A stretch of 64,000 nt of DNA from Ktedonobacteria bacterium (GCA_027459705.1 DAIDHM010000118.1:22597-86596), one strand, 5' to 3'; positions 16,335 to 25,685 are shown, counted from the stretch's first letter. Program-made: numbers and translations. Notes: generated by a model from the letters alone, not told the origin.

Positions 16335-17237
16335 ATGACGCGCTTGCGCCAACCATCGCTCTGGTATGCCTGTCTCATGCTGGCCCTCATGACCCTGGTA
16401 GCCTGTAATGACGCGAGTACTGTGGCCACCACACCACCCACGTCCGCGCCTTCGGCATCATCAAATACCGTGACGCCTACGGTTACGTATCTGCCCCCAA
16501 CAGTCCAATCCGGGCCGACGGTCACGCCCGCTCCAAATGTGGCGAATAGTGGACCATTGCCCACACCTCAGCCTGGCCCAAATCCAGTCGGCGGGGTGCC
16601 AAATGTGGGAGGCGGCAACTTCATCCTGGTCAGCCTCGCCCAGCAATGGCTCTGGGTCTACATCAATCATCAACTGATTTTGGATACGCCTATCACCAGC
16701 GGCGCGCCCGGGCTGCTGACCCCGGATGGTCAGTATGGGGTGCGCTACAAACAATCCAACTTAACCTTCATCTCGCCATGGCCTCAGGGAAATCCCAATT
16801 ATTATGCGCCCGAGCACGTCAATTATGCCTTGTATTTCTTAGACGTTGGATACTACATACACGATGCTCCCTGGCGACATGCCTTTGGCCCTGGCACGAA
16901 CTATCCGCATATAGACGCGGATGGAACGCATGAGACTGGCAGTCATGGCTGTGTGGAGGTACCAACTTCCGTCGGACAGTGGTTGTATTATCATGTCGAC
17001 AATGGCACATTGATCGATATCTATGGCACAGCGCCCTCTCCACCACCTGTGCCGACCGCGACCACCGTCCCATCCACGGTGACCACCGTCCCATCGACAG
17101 CGACCACCGTCCCGCCGACGGCGACCACCGTCCCACCAACCGCGACCGCCGTCCCACCAACCGCGACCGCCGTCCCACCAACCGCGACCACCGTCCCACC
17201 AACCGCGACTACCGTTCCACCAACCGCGACGCCATAG
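16335..17237 (+). CDS. L,D-transpeptidase (YkuD) lipoprotein with Pro/Thr heptad tail
   Basis: 300 aa. A lipoprotein signal with lipobox LVAC (Cys24) is followed by a Thr/Pro/Ser-rich linker to about residue 92. The YkuD domain (about 94-232) ends with the catalytic pattern H176 ... S203-H204-G205-C206 (HDAPW ... GSHGCV), the usual H-x(n)-S/T-HGC arrangement. It should cross-link peptidoglycan or attach proteins to it, outside the membrane. The C-terminal 60 residues are repeats of VPPTATT-type heptads, probably a wall-spanning or glycosylated stalk placed after the enzyme. GAGGAGG precedes the ATG. Confidence 0.92.
   Translation: MTRLRQPSLWYACLMLALMTLVACNDASTVATTPPTSAPSASSNTVTPTVTYLPPTVQSGPTVTPAPNVANSGPLPTPQPGPNPVGGVPNVGGGNFILVSLAQQWLWVYINHQLILDTPITSGAPGLLTPDGQYGVRYKQSNLTFISPWPQGNPNYYAPEHVNYALYFLDVGYYIHDAPWRHAFGPGTNYPHIDADGTHETGSHGCVEVPTSVGQWLYYHVDNGTLIDIYGTAPSPPPVPTATTVPSTVTTVPSTATTVPPTATTVPPTATAVPPTATAVPPTATTVPPTATTVPPTATP
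17049..17234 (+). repeat. 21-bp coding tandem repeat (VPPTATT heptads)
   Basis: One 18-bp unit followed by eight 21-bp units, each GTCCC(A/G)xx...ACCGCGACC-like, encoding VPSTVTT, VPSTATT, then VPPTAT(T/A/P). The later units are nearly identical in DNA, so copy number could change by slippage. It is in frame and ends directly before the stop. Confidence 0.9.
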
Positions 17238-17436
17238 CAGACTACTCACCGACCCCGCGCACCAGTGAGCAGAGGCAACTGGCGCGCGGGGTTCGCACAT
17301 GTAATCGACCCAGGTCTCGCGCCACCTTTGCCGCTACGTTGCACTCAAAGCCAGTGGCTGAGGGCATGTCCCGTGAGAAGCCTATGGTGGAAGAGATACC
17401 ATAAGGATGAGATACCAAAAGAAGGAGTAAGAAACG

Positions 17437-18369
17437 GTGAGTCATGATTTGGTATTGCGCACGCTTCCTAATGTAGCTGTCGCGCATAGTTACATCACCG
17501 TCAACGGCGTTGAACTGCACTGTGCCACCACAGGGGATCCGACAGCCCCCGCGGTGGTCTTGTTACATGGTTTTCCTGAGCATTGGATGATGTGGCGCCA
17601 TGTGATGCCATTGTTGAGAGATCGCTTTCACCTCGTGGCGGTCGATCTGCGTGGTTATGGCGCGTCGTCGAAACCCGCGGGGGTGGCGTCCTATGCGAAA
17701 GGGATCATGGCCGCCGATATCGCTGGAGTGATTGCCGCTTTGGGCCTGCGGCGCCCGTTGGTGGTCGGACATGATCGCGGCGCACGCGTCGCGCGCCGCC
17801 TGGCACTGGACGCGCCGGAGGTTTTGCGTGGCAGCTTGCTGCTCGACATTCTCCCCGCGGAGTGGATCTACGATCACCTCACCGCGGCGCAGATCGGGGC
17901 AAAGCTCTGGCACTGGGTCTTTCATCTCGTCCCAGATCTCCCCGAGCAACTCATCACAGGCCGCGAAGATCAATATCTCGCGCGCCTTTTTCAGCGATCG
18001 CCAGCGTTTGTCGAACAATTGCGAACTGAGGGAGTCTGGGAATCGTATCTCTCCGTGGTGCGTCAGCCAGAAGGCCTCGCCGCGATGTTGGCGGATTATC
18101 GCGCAACTTTTGCCATTGATGTGCCATACTATCGAGGATTGCTGGTATCTGGAACCCAGATCACACTCCCCATACGTGTGCTCTGGGGCGAGCGTGGAAA
18201 TCTGGCAGGGCTCCCAGTACTGGAGGTCTGGCGCGAGTGCGCCAGCGAGGTCAGTGGCCAGGCGATACCAGACTGTGGCCATTATCTTCCTGAAGAAGCG
18301 CCGATGGTAATTGCCCAGGCAATCGCAGATTTCGATCAGGAATTACGTGCAAAGGAGCAGGTATCATGA
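17437..18369 (+). CDS. Alpha/beta hydrolase, fluoroacetate/haloacetate dehalogenase-like
   Basis: 310 aa from GTG 17437 (GGAG 9 nt upstream). Oxyanion region HGFPEHWMMWR. The nucleophile elbow is GHDRGARV: D113 with R114 and R117, the carboxylate-binding pair of fluoroacetate dehalogenases. D137 (LLLDILP) and H282 (DCGHYLPEE) complete the triad. H159-W160 (LWHWVF) and Y221 (DYRA) match the fluoride pocket His155-Trp156-Tyr219 of the Rhodopseudomonas palustris enzyme RPA1163, with constant offsets of 2-4 along the whole active site. This is far more specific than a generic epoxide-hydrolase match. It is coupled by an ATGA overlap to the next dehydrogenase. Physiological substrate unproven. Confidence 0.82.
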   Translation: MSHDLVLRTLPNVAVAHSYITVNGVELHCATTGDPTAPAVVLLHGFPEHWMMWRHVMPLLRDRFHLVAVDLRGYGASSKPAGVASYAKGIMAADIAGVIAALGLRRPLVVGHDRGARVARRLALDAPEVLRGSLLLDILPAEWIYDHLTAAQIGAKLWHWVFHLVPDLPEQLITGREDQYLARLFQRSPAFVEQLRTEGVWESYLSVVRQPEGLAAMLADYRATFAIDVPYYRGLLVSGTQITLPIRVLWGERGNLAGLPVLEVWRECASEVSGQAIPDCGHYLPEEAPMVIAQAIADFDQELRAKEQVS

Positions 18370-19439
18370 CGCATTATCATCTGGCCGTTGTCCCTGGCGA
18401 TGGGATCGGTCCCGAAGTCATCACCGAGAGTGTTCGTACACTCCAGGCGTTGGCGGAGATCCGCGGCGATCTGGAGTGTACCGCGCAGATGTTTGATTGG
18501 GGGACAGAACACTATTTTCGCACCGGGCAGATGATGCCGGACGACGCCCTCAATGCTCTGGAGAGCGGTGGTTTTGATGGCATCTTGATGGGTCCCGTCG
18601 GCGATCCACGCCTGCCAGATCATATCACGCTCTGGGGCCTCCTGCTCCCTATCCGCCAGCGTTTCCAGCAATATATCAATCTGCGTCCAATCCGTCTTTT
18701 ACCGGGCGTCCGCTCACCACTGGCAGGCAAGCAACCCGCAGACATCGATATCATCTGTGTTCGCGAGAACACCGAGGGCGAATATGCCGGAGTCGGCGGA
18801 CGCGTGCATCAGGGCGAAGCCCATGAAGTCGCCATTCAATCCGTCATTTTCACGCGCACTGGCACCGAACGAGTCATCCGGTACGCATTTGACTACGCGC
18901 GTCGCCAGGGCCGCAAAAAAGTCTTGAGCGCGACAAAATCGAACAGCCTGCAATATTCGATGGTTTTTTGGGACGAGGTCTTTCAGCACGTCGCGACCGC
19001 CTATCCCGAGATTGCTCACGAGCAGCAGTTGATTGATTCGCTCGCGGCCCGATTCGTCGCGCGACCCGAGGGGCTGGACGTGGTGGTGGCGTCCAATCTC
19101 TTTGGAGATATCCTGACTGACCTGGGGGCGGCCATTTCCGGCAGCATGGGGCTGGCTCCAAGCGCCAATTTGAATCCAGAACGACGCTTCCCCAGTCTCT
19201 TTCAGGCCATCCATGGATCCGCTCCGGATATTGCGGGTCGGGGGATCTCTAACCCGATCGCCTCGATCTGGTCTGCGCAGATGATGCTCGAATTTTTCGA
19301 GGAACGTGCCGCCGCCGCTCAACTGATGCGGGCTATCGAGCGCGTATTGGAGGCCAATGAGCACCTGACCCCCGATCTGGGGGGAAGCGCTTCGACCCGC
19401 GAATTGGGTGACGCGATCCGCGCTGCGCTCAAAGATTGA
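18366..19439 (+). CDS. D-malate / tartrate dehydrogenase-type decarboxylating dehydrogenase
   Basis: 357 aa, of the isocitrate/isopropylmalate dehydrogenase family. It starts VVPGDGIGPEV. RENTEGEYAGVGGRVHQG and the later SATKSNSLQYSMVFWDEVF (Lys) and SNLFGDILTDLG (Asp metal ligands) match the DmlA/TtuC group better than LeuB or Icd. These enzymes oxidatively decarboxylate D-malate, tartrate or related 2-hydroxyacids with NAD and a divalent metal. Its ATG lies within the hydrolase stop (ATGA), with AAAGGAG upstream, so both proteins probably act on related C2-C4 hydroxyacids. A 3-isopropylmalate role is less likely, since no leu genes are near. Confidence 0.87.
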   Translation: MTHYHLAVVPGDGIGPEVITESVRTLQALAEIRGDLECTAQMFDWGTEHYFRTGQMMPDDALNALESGGFDGILMGPVGDPRLPDHITLWGLLLPIRQRFQQYINLRPIRLLPGVRSPLAGKQPADIDIICVRENTEGEYAGVGGRVHQGEAHEVAIQSVIFTRTGTERVIRYAFDYARRQGRKKVLSATKSNSLQYSMVFWDEVFQHVATAYPEIAHEQQLIDSLAARFVARPEGLDVVVASNLFGDILTDLGAAISGSMGLAPSANLNPERRFPSLFQAIHGSAPDIAGRGISNPIASIWSAQMMLEFFEERAAAAQLMRAIERVLEANEHLTPDLGGSASTRELGDAIRAALKD

Positions 19440-19485
19440 GCAACCGCGAGTGGCAGGTGCGTAGAAGGCATAAAGGTGAGGCGCG

Positions 19486-20499
19486 ATGAGTATTCTGTCG
19501 CAAGTACTGGGCGAGCCAGGGCGCGATAATGCCGTGCTCGCGACCGTACAGACGGGCAAAAGCATCCATCGCGTCCTCTTCGATTGTGGCGATGTCGGCC
19601 TCGTTTCGATACGGCGTGCCGAATTGCAGAAAATCGATCTGCTCTGTTTTTCGCATCTGCATATGGACCATATCGGCGGGTTCGATACGTTCTTTCGCAC
19701 CAATTTTGATGCGGATTCCTCCGCGCCAATCCGCGTCTATGGTCCGCCCCAGACCGCGCGCATCCTCCAGCATCGCTTTCAGGGCTTTCTCTGGAATCTT
19801 GCCGAAGGCCGAACTGGACGATGGATTGTCCACGATGTGACGCCAGGTCAACTCCATGCATGGGAATTTTACGCGGCAGAGGCTTTCGCGGTGGCGCACG
19901 ACCGCGGTGCATGGGTCCATGATGGAGCGGTGCTGGCTGACCACGAGTTTCAGATCGAAGCGGTGACTATGGATCACCTGACGCCTTCGCTCGCCTATGT
20001 GCTGCGTGAGGCGCCGCGTCGGCAGATCGACACCGAGCGTATGCAAGCCATGGAATTACCGGCAGGGCCATGGTTGCGCGAGGTCAAGGATCGCGCCAGC
20101 AATGACGAAGAGCGAATCCTCACGATTGATCAAAAGGCCTACCGCCTGGGGGACCTGCGCCAATGGCTCCTGAAAGAGACGCCGGGCGAGTGCATTGCCT
20201 ACCTCACAGATTTTTTGCTGGATGAAACGGCGATGGATCGATTGGTACCTCTGATCCAGGGGTGTCAGGTGGTGATCTGTGAGAGCCAGTATATTCCGGA
20301 AGATGATGCACTTGCCTTGCGCCATCATCACATGACCGCGACGCGCGCGGCGGAACTAGCGCGTCGGGCAGGGGTGGGCGAGTTGGTACTCTTCCACCTC
20401 TCCGAGCGCTACACACCTGCGCAGTGGATTGCCATGCTCGCGCAAGCGCGGGCCATCTTTCCTGCCACGCGTTTCCCAGACCATTGGGATATCCGTTGA
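19486..20499 (+). CDS. MBL-fold metallohydrolase (RNase Z-like)
   Basis: 337 aa. The metallo-beta-lactamase motif is SHLHMDHIGG (about residues 60-70), with a further Asp in YLTDFLLDE and His in FHLSERY. Overall similarity is to the ribonuclease Z/arylsulfatase-like branch of the superfamily. True RNase Z would process tRNA 3' ends, but the N-terminus (VLATVQTGKSIHRVLFDCG) and missing exosite suggest a hydrolase of unknown substrate. It lies 46 nt after the dehydrogenase on the same strand, possibly in the same operon. Confidence 0.8.
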   Translation: MSILSQVLGEPGRDNAVLATVQTGKSIHRVLFDCGDVGLVSIRRAELQKIDLLCFSHLHMDHIGGFDTFFRTNFDADSSAPIRVYGPPQTARILQHRFQGFLWNLAEGRTGRWIVHDVTPGQLHAWEFYAAEAFAVAHDRGAWVHDGAVLADHEFQIEAVTMDHLTPSLAYVLREAPRRQIDTERMQAMELPAGPWLREVKDRASNDEERILTIDQKAYRLGDLRQWLLKETPGECIAYLTDFLLDETAMDRLVPLIQGCQVVICESQYIPEDDALALRHHHMTATRAAELARRAGVGELVLFHLSERYTPAQWIAMLAQARAIFPATRFPDHWDIR

Positions 20500-20510
20500 A
20501 TCGTATCCGC

Positions 20511-21401
20511 TCAAAAGATGCGTTTGCCGAAAGCCGAGCAGATGAGATCAGCGGCGAGTTCTCCGGTCTGGTTTGCATGATCGAGGATTGGATTGACCTC
20601 GACAAGATCCAGCGATCGCATGGCCCCTGTCTCCGCAATCAACTCCATGACCAGGTGCGCATCGCGGAACGTCAACCCCCCCGAAACCGGTGTTCCAACA
20701 CCCGGAGCATCACGTGGGTCGACCACGTCAATATCAAAACTGGCATGCAGTGGCAAACCACCCTCCATCGTCAGCGCGAGTGCTTCTTCGGCAATGACCG
20801 AGAGGCCACGCCGATCGATATCGTGCATCGTGAAGACGTGCACACCATAGCGATGCAGCAATTCGCGTTCTCCCTGGTCGAGCGAGCGCGCGCCCAGGAT
20901 CACGGTGCGCTCTGGCAAAATCTTTGGACTGAAACCACCGATGCTGGTGAGGCGTGGATCGCCCAGCCCACAGAGAGCGGCCAGCACCATGCCATGGATA
21001 TTGCCGGAAGGTGTGGTCATTTCCGTATTATAATCGCCATGGGCATCGATCCAGATGACGCCCATGGGACCATTGCGCTGCACCGAAGCGGTGATGGACC
21101 CAAGACTGACGCTATGATCGCCGCCCAACACCACCGGGATCATCTCTGGCGGTAGAGCGGTAATCCGCTTGGTGACATCCATCGCCGAAGCGCGGATATC
21201 ATCCAGATATTTCAAATTATCCGCACCAGGATCCTGGGTTTCTGGCTCCAGAACATCGACATTGCCCAGATCCCGCACGACATGGCCCAGGTCTCTCAGA
21301 CGTGCGCCGACATTCGCGCAACGAATGGCGCTCGGGCCCATATCAACGCCACGACGTCCAGCACCCAGATCCATCGGAACCCCGAGAATCGCAATTTCCA
21401 T
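20511..21401 (-). CDS. rocF: Arginase
   Basis: 296 aa, typical length. Manganese-binding motifs: GGDHS (about 95), [10 protein letters not shown] (about 120) with the following SGNIHGM, and [18 protein letters not shown] (about 225). [13 protein letters not shown] near the C-terminus is characteristic of arginase rather than agmatinase. It splits arginine to ornithine and urea. It is monocistronic, convergent with the MBL gene (11-nt gap), with its own promoter. Confidence 0.93.
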   Translation of the reverse strand: MEIAILGVPMDLGAGRRGVDMGPSAIRCANVGARLRDLGHVVRDLGNVDVLEPETQDPGADNLKYLDDIRASAMDVTKRITALPPEMIPVVLGGDHSVSLGSITASVQRNGPMGVIWIDAHGDYNTEMTTPSGNIHGMVLAALCGLGDPRLTSIGGFSPKILPERTVILGARSLDQGERELLHRYGVHVFTMHDIDRRGLSVIAEEALALTMEGGLPLHASFDIDVVDPRDAPGVGTPVSGGLTFRDAHLVMELIAETGAMRSLDLVEVNPILDHANQTGELAADLICSAFGKRIF

Positions 21402-21461
21402 GGCCTCCCCAATCCCTTCACAGACTATGTGACTGGCTCAACATCGAGCCTCACCAGGGGC

Positions 21462-21491
21462 ATTATAGCCATCCCTGGTGCGCCATGTCTA
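21462..21491 (-). promoter_or_regulatory. Arginase promoter
   Basis: Minus strand -35 TAGACA (complement of 21486-21491), 18-bp spacer, -10 TATAAT (complement of 21462-21467). The predicted leader is about 55 nt. Confidence 0.7.
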
Positions 21492-21640
21492 TCACAAGCA
21501 ATCGTAATGCGGTAAATAATCACAGCCGTCACGGCGTAGCTCGACAGCAGCGGATGCTTTAGGTACACTACAACCAGAATGCGCGACCTGTGGCGACACC
21601 GCGCGCTATTCCACGATCGATTATGTTAAGGAGAAGCTGT

Positions 21641-22186
21641 ATGGCAACCGGTACCCCCGCCAAAGTGACCATGACGACAGCGGCCCCACGCTCTGGATTT
21701 CGCAGCCCTCAATTCTGGCTGGGCCTGGTCTCCGTCCTGTTGACTTTCGCGTTAGGCTACAATGGCATTGTGCTGCCCAGTAATCTCGGAGACCTCATCA
21801 ATAAGGCTTACAATAGTGGTGTCGTCCCCGGCGTGATTGCCGCCGCTATCGTTGCTGGCATTATTGCGATTTCGTTGTACGTCGAAACGCGCATGGTGCG
21901 CAAAAATGGGCCAACCGCAGGAAAACCAGGCAAGCCCTATCCCGTGGGCGGCAAACCGTTTTACCGGACCTCGGAATTTTGGTTAGGCTTCATTACCGTA
22001 GGGTTGAATTACCTGGACACCATCCCGCAACTCGACCAATATGTCCACATTCGTCCCTCCGCCAGCACCACTACACTGGTGATCGCCTTGATCTATGGTT
22101 TTGCGCGCGCCCAACTCAAGCAAGCTTATGCCAATTCGCAGGATGAGGATGATGGGAATGCGGCAAACCAGCTCGCGCATTCTTGA
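21641..22186 (+). CDS. Membrane protein with internal duplication, unknown function
   Basis: 181 aa from ATG 21641 with AAGGAG upstream; an earlier in-frame start at 21590 has none. Three or four membrane segments are visible. A motif recurs in the two halves: RSPQFWLGLVSVLLTFALGY (about residues 18-37) and RTSEFWLGFITVGLNYLDTI (about 106-125), so the protein looks like an ancient duplication. The C-terminus is acidic (SQDEDDGN). No family recognised. Confidence 0.7.
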   Translation: MATGTPAKVTMTTAAPRSGFRSPQFWLGLVSVLLTFALGYNGIVLPSNLGDLINKAYNSGVVPGVIAAAIVAGIIAISLYVETRMVRKNGPTAGKPGKPYPVGGKPFYRTSEFWLGFITVGLNYLDTIPQLDQYVHIRPSASTTTLVIALIYGFARAQLKQAYANSQDEDDGNAANQLAHS

Positions 22187-22371
22187 GAACGAAGACGAAC
22201 TGGCTGACTGAGCAACCTGTGATGCGTGCAAGCACTGGCACACCTATCATAGATACGTGACCAGCATAGGTGTGCCGTTGCGACACCCTCATCCGTCTTT
22301 AGAAGCAAAGCAGCAGTTCCATGGCTGTTCCTTGATCAAGGATAACAACCGCTGAGAAAGCTGGAGAGTGC

Positions 22372-22764
22372 GTGCAAGAGTCAGAAGAGACCAACGATCG
22401 TTGGGCGCGTTTATTCGCGCTCCAGGATGAGCTCGCCCAAAGGTATCGCTCATTTCGTCCGGAAGGATTTTATAGTTTACCACCCCAGGAGCGCTGTATA
22501 ACGTGGACGCGGGCCTTGATCCACGAAGCGTGTGAATTGGATGACGAACTCAATTGGAAGCCGTGGAAAAATCCGCGCGATTTGGTGGAAAATCGTGGGC
22601 ATCGATTGGATGAAACTGCGGATCTGCTCCATTTCTTGCTTCAGTTAGCCTTAGATCAGGGTTTCAGTGCGGATGAGCTTTTTGCCGCCTATGTTGCCAA
22701 GCATGCCGAGAATCAACGTCGCCAGGAAGCGGATCCCGCCTACCGTCCGATCGATCCACGGTAA
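22372..22764 (+). CDS. dUTPase/MazG-like all-alpha NTP pyrophosphohydrolase
   Basis: 130 aa from GTG 22372 (GGAG upstream). The metal-binding helices are ALIHEACELDDELNWKPWK (E-x-x-E/D) and DETADLLHFLLQLALDQG (D/E-x-x-x-D), as in dimeric dUTPases. It would hydrolyse dUTP or a related NTP to the monophosphate and pyrophosphate, keeping uracil out of DNA. The nucleotide preference is inferred from family resemblance. Confidence 0.82.
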   Translation: MQESEETNDRWARLFALQDELAQRYRSFRPEGFYSLPPQERCITWTRALIHEACELDDELNWKPWKNPRDLVENRGHRLDETADLLHFLLQLALDQGFSADELFAAYVAKHAENQRRQEADPAYRPIDPR

Positions 22765-22925
22765 TGACCAACATGACCAACGGGCCATTGAGCGAGGGAT
22801 AGCACTGGTCGAAGTGTATGCTAGGATCAATCTTCACGCACGTCACTGTGGGAACCGCGGCGTGAACGTGGATGTTTGCGTGGGTCGATGGAAAACCTGT
22901 TGCTAGCGGGGAAGCGTAGGGTCAT

Positions 22926-24119
22926 ATGGTAGATGCGCAATTGATCGAGCGGTTGGCGATGATCACAGGCCAACTGGTCCAATTTCCCACGGTCGCCGAG
23001 AATACCCAAGAGATTGAACACTGTGTCGATTGGGTGCGCACGCATGTATTGACACGCGCCTCGCGGCTACACGTTCGGCCTTATCTTTCACATGGTCGGC
23101 CATCATTGCTTTTCAGCGCGGGCGACCAGCCGCCGCGAGTGTTGCTGTGCGGCCATCTGGATGTCGTCGAAGCCCAGCGACAGCGCGACTTCGCAGCCTA
23201 TGAACTCGATGAGGTTCACCTGGCTGGACGCGGCACCGCCGATATGAAAGGGCCGATCGCTGCGATGATCGATGTGATGGAGACAGAGGCGCAACCGGGC
23301 CTGGGCTTGTTGCTCACGACGGACGAAGAGAGCGGTGGCGAAGACGGGGTTGGCGCCTTCTTGCGGACCGTAGATTGGCGACCAGACGTAGTCGTCCTGC
23401 CAGACGGTGGCGCGAATATGCGATTGGTAGTGGAACAAAAAGGGATCCTGCGACTCAAGATCAGTGCCAACGGCGAGGCCGCACATGGGTCACGCCCCTG
23501 GCTCGGGATCAATGCGATTGATCGGCTTTATCAAGGCTATCATGCGCTCTTAACGACTTATCCGATACCCACCGGTGAAGATGATTGGCGCGTCTCGATC
23601 ACGCTAAGCCAACTAAATGGCGGCATTACGCTGAATTCTGTCCCGTGGTACGCCGAGGGCATTCTGGACATCCGCTATCCTGGTGGGGAGGATCCCCAGG
23701 GAGCCAAGCTGCTGGCGGATATCACTCGCCGCCTCCAACGCCGGAATATTCACACCGATCTGATCTTCCAGGCGCTACCGTTTCAAATGCATCCGGACGC
23801 GCTCCCGATTGCGCAACTCCAGAAGGTCTTCCGTGATCAGGGTCACCCAGCGCTACCTTTGGCGCGTGAAGCCGGGGCATCTGACGCACGCTATTTCAGC
23901 GCCGCGGGTGTGCCCGTCCTGATGTTTCAACCAGAATGCGCGGATTGGCATGGCGCGCATGAACACATTAATTTAACAAGTCTGGCCTATTTCCGCCGCA
24001 TCCTGGGCAACTTTACACGTGCGACGCTCAGCCACAAAGGTTCGGGATCGCGCGGGTCACGTGTTCACGCCCCTCAAAGGTCATCGGGCAATGTACCAGA
24101 AAACCGCGCGGCGGAGTGA
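22926..24119 (+). CDS. M20 family metallopeptidase/deacylase (ArgE/DapE-like)
   Basis: 397 aa. Dinuclear zinc motifs: GHLDVVEA, GRGTADMKGPIAAM, TTDEESGGEDGVG and the C-terminal HGAHEHINL. The lid domain covers about residues 170-285 (AAHGSRPWLGINAID). Family members remove acyl groups from amino acids or cleave dipeptides; ArgE, DapE and carboxypeptidase roles cannot be separated. The last 30 residues (SHKGSGSRGSRVHAP...) are a disordered extension not usual in the family. Confidence 0.88.
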   Translation: MVDAQLIERLAMITGQLVQFPTVAENTQEIEHCVDWVRTHVLTRASRLHVRPYLSHGRPSLLFSAGDQPPRVLLCGHLDVVEAQRQRDFAAYELDEVHLAGRGTADMKGPIAAMIDVMETEAQPGLGLLLTTDEESGGEDGVGAFLRTVDWRPDVVVLPDGGANMRLVVEQKGILRLKISANGEAAHGSRPWLGINAIDRLYQGYHALLTTYPIPTGEDDWRVSITLSQLNGGITLNSVPWYAEGILDIRYPGGEDPQGAKLLADITRRLQRRNIHTDLIFQALPFQMHPDALPIAQLQKVFRDQGHPALPLAREAGASDARYFSAAGVPVLMFQPECADWHGAHEHINLTSLAYFRRILGNFTRATLSHKGSGSRGSRVHAPQRSSGNVPENRAAE

Positions 24120-24224
24120 GCGCGGAATGACGCGACAAACCAGATGGTTTTTGCGGTCTTTCCCACGTGAGTGGTACAGTTAGAATCGAAGTCCTTTGAA
24201 TTTGATGAGGAGCTACAACCATAT

Positions 24225-25685
24225 ATGACCGCTGTACGCGTCAACCTGACGACGCTTTTCGATGCCCTGGCGGCTAACGATGAAGCCACTGTCACCGCCC
24301 AGGTCGCCTACGCCCTCAATGAGCACATCGCCCCCAGCCAGCTGGCTGGGCGCCTCGCCATCCCCGCCGCGCTGGGAGATACGGTGGGCGATGCGCTGAC
24401 AGGCTTAGTCGCCGCTGGCCGGATTGGCGACTGGATCCGCGTCATCCCGTCGGGTCCCGAGCCAGGTGCTGAGCGTCGACAGGCACTCCAACCCGCCACG
24501 TCGTTCGTCGCCGCGGCATTACGCGCCGCACCGGCGATTGCAGCTGGCTTGCGCCAGCCAGACGCGCGAGTTCCCGATCCCCTCTTCCCCCATGACATCA
24601 CCAATCCCAATGGACCCTGGGTGGAGCTCCGCGACGCGTTCGTCTCTGGCAACATGCAGCAATTTGGTCGCGTCATCATGGGCTTCTATGCGAGTGGGAC
24701 CGATTATCGCGAGTTATGCGGCGCGATGTACTTTGCCATTCTGGGGCACTTCGCCGCCGATGGCAAAGCCACGCTGGCAACGCTTAAGGCCACGCAGGCG
24801 CTGGATTATGTCGATTGGGGCGATCGGGTTCCCGCGCTCGTACAATGGCTGCTCCCCCAGCTTGCCCAAAATGGTGCTGAAGCCACGGGGGCGGAAGTCG
24901 TACGGGCTGCCCTGGCCAAGCCAGAGCGCGACCTGGACTTCGTGCGAACACGCCTGACCTTCTCCAAAGTTGAGGCGGCGGGAGAGAGTCTGCGGCGTGT
25001 CATCGCCCAAGGATCGACCGCGGAAGTGATTGACGCGGTCTATCAGGCGCTGAAAGCGGGCGCAACCGGGACCATGGTCGGCGCTCAGGCAGCGATCGTC
25101 GCTGCCGAACTGTTGGCCTCCACCCCATTGGATGCTCCCACTGACCTGGATCGCGCGACGATGGCGCTCCGCGTCGCCAATGCGGCTCGCATCGCGACGT
25201 ATCAGGTGCAGGATATTCGCGTCTTGCCAATGGTCTTCCAGGCTGCCAACGTCGTGAACCAGGCCGTCAAAGCCCTGGGAAATCGGGCGATCATGCCCCC
25301 AACACCGACGGCGGGCTCCGCCATGCAAGGCGGGTTGATCGAATTTGTCGTACTCCGTAATTTGAGCAACCAGATTACGCAGCGCGATGAAGGTGGGGCA
25401 CGCATGACGCTGCGGCGCTATGCGCAAATGTCGTTCTCCGCGCGCAGCATCTGCGGCCAGTTGGGCCTGGCGGCAGCGCGGTCGAATCCAGCAGGGGATG
25501 CTGGGCGAGCGATGCTGGTCGTCCAGGAGGCTGGTGAAACCTTTACCGCACTCCCCTTGAGTCAGCAAGCCAAAGAGGGCGTGGCTCTCCTGGACGCGAT
25601 GGTGCACGTGATTATGGCGCAGCAAGGCGATGACGCCCAGGCGTCGCGCATCGAAGCGGCCACTGGCACTACGTTCGGCGAGTGA
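24225..25685 (+). CDS. Large all-alpha cytoplasmic protein, function unknown
   Basis: 486 aa from ATG 24225 (GAGGAGC upstream); an in-frame start at 24171 is possible. Rich in Ala and helix formers throughout, with no signal peptide or membrane segment. Recognisable stretches include FGRVIMGFYASGTDYRELCG, GHFAADGKATLATLKATQAL, and MTLRRYAQMSFSARSICGQ. The His in GHFAADG followed by regular helices recalls questin-oxidase- or Rieske-associated helical proteins, but I could not match a family. It ends at a strong terminator. Confidence 0.7.
   Translation: MTAVRVNLTTLFDALAANDEATVTAQVAYALNEHIAPSQLAGRLAIPAALGDTVGDALTGLVAAGRIGDWIRVIPSGPEPGAERRQALQPATSFVAAALRAAPAIAAGLRQPDARVPDPLFPHDITNPNGPWVELRDAFVSGNMQQFGRVIMGFYASGTDYRELCGAMYFAILGHFAADGKATLATLKATQALDYVDWGDRVPALVQWLLPQLAQNGAEATGAEVVRAALAKPERDLDFVRTRLTFSKVEAAGESLRRVIAQGSTAEVIDAVYQALKAGATGTMVGAQAAIVAAELLASTPLDAPTDLDRATMALRVANAARIATYQVQDIRVLPMVFQAANVVNQAVKALGNRAIMPPTPTAGSAMQGGLIEFVVLRNLSNQITQRDEGGARMTLRRYAQMSFSARSICGQLGLAAARSNPAGDAGRAMLVVQEAGETFTALPLSQQAKEGVALLDAMVHVIMAQQGDDAQASRIEAATGTTFGE

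Noticed and set aside
17041..17240. Short tandem repeats that could be mistaken for a CRISPR array or a Gly/Trp/Arg-rich protein on the other strand
   Set aside because: Units are contiguous 21-mers without spacers, in frame with the L,D-transpeptidase; the antisense frames are shadows.
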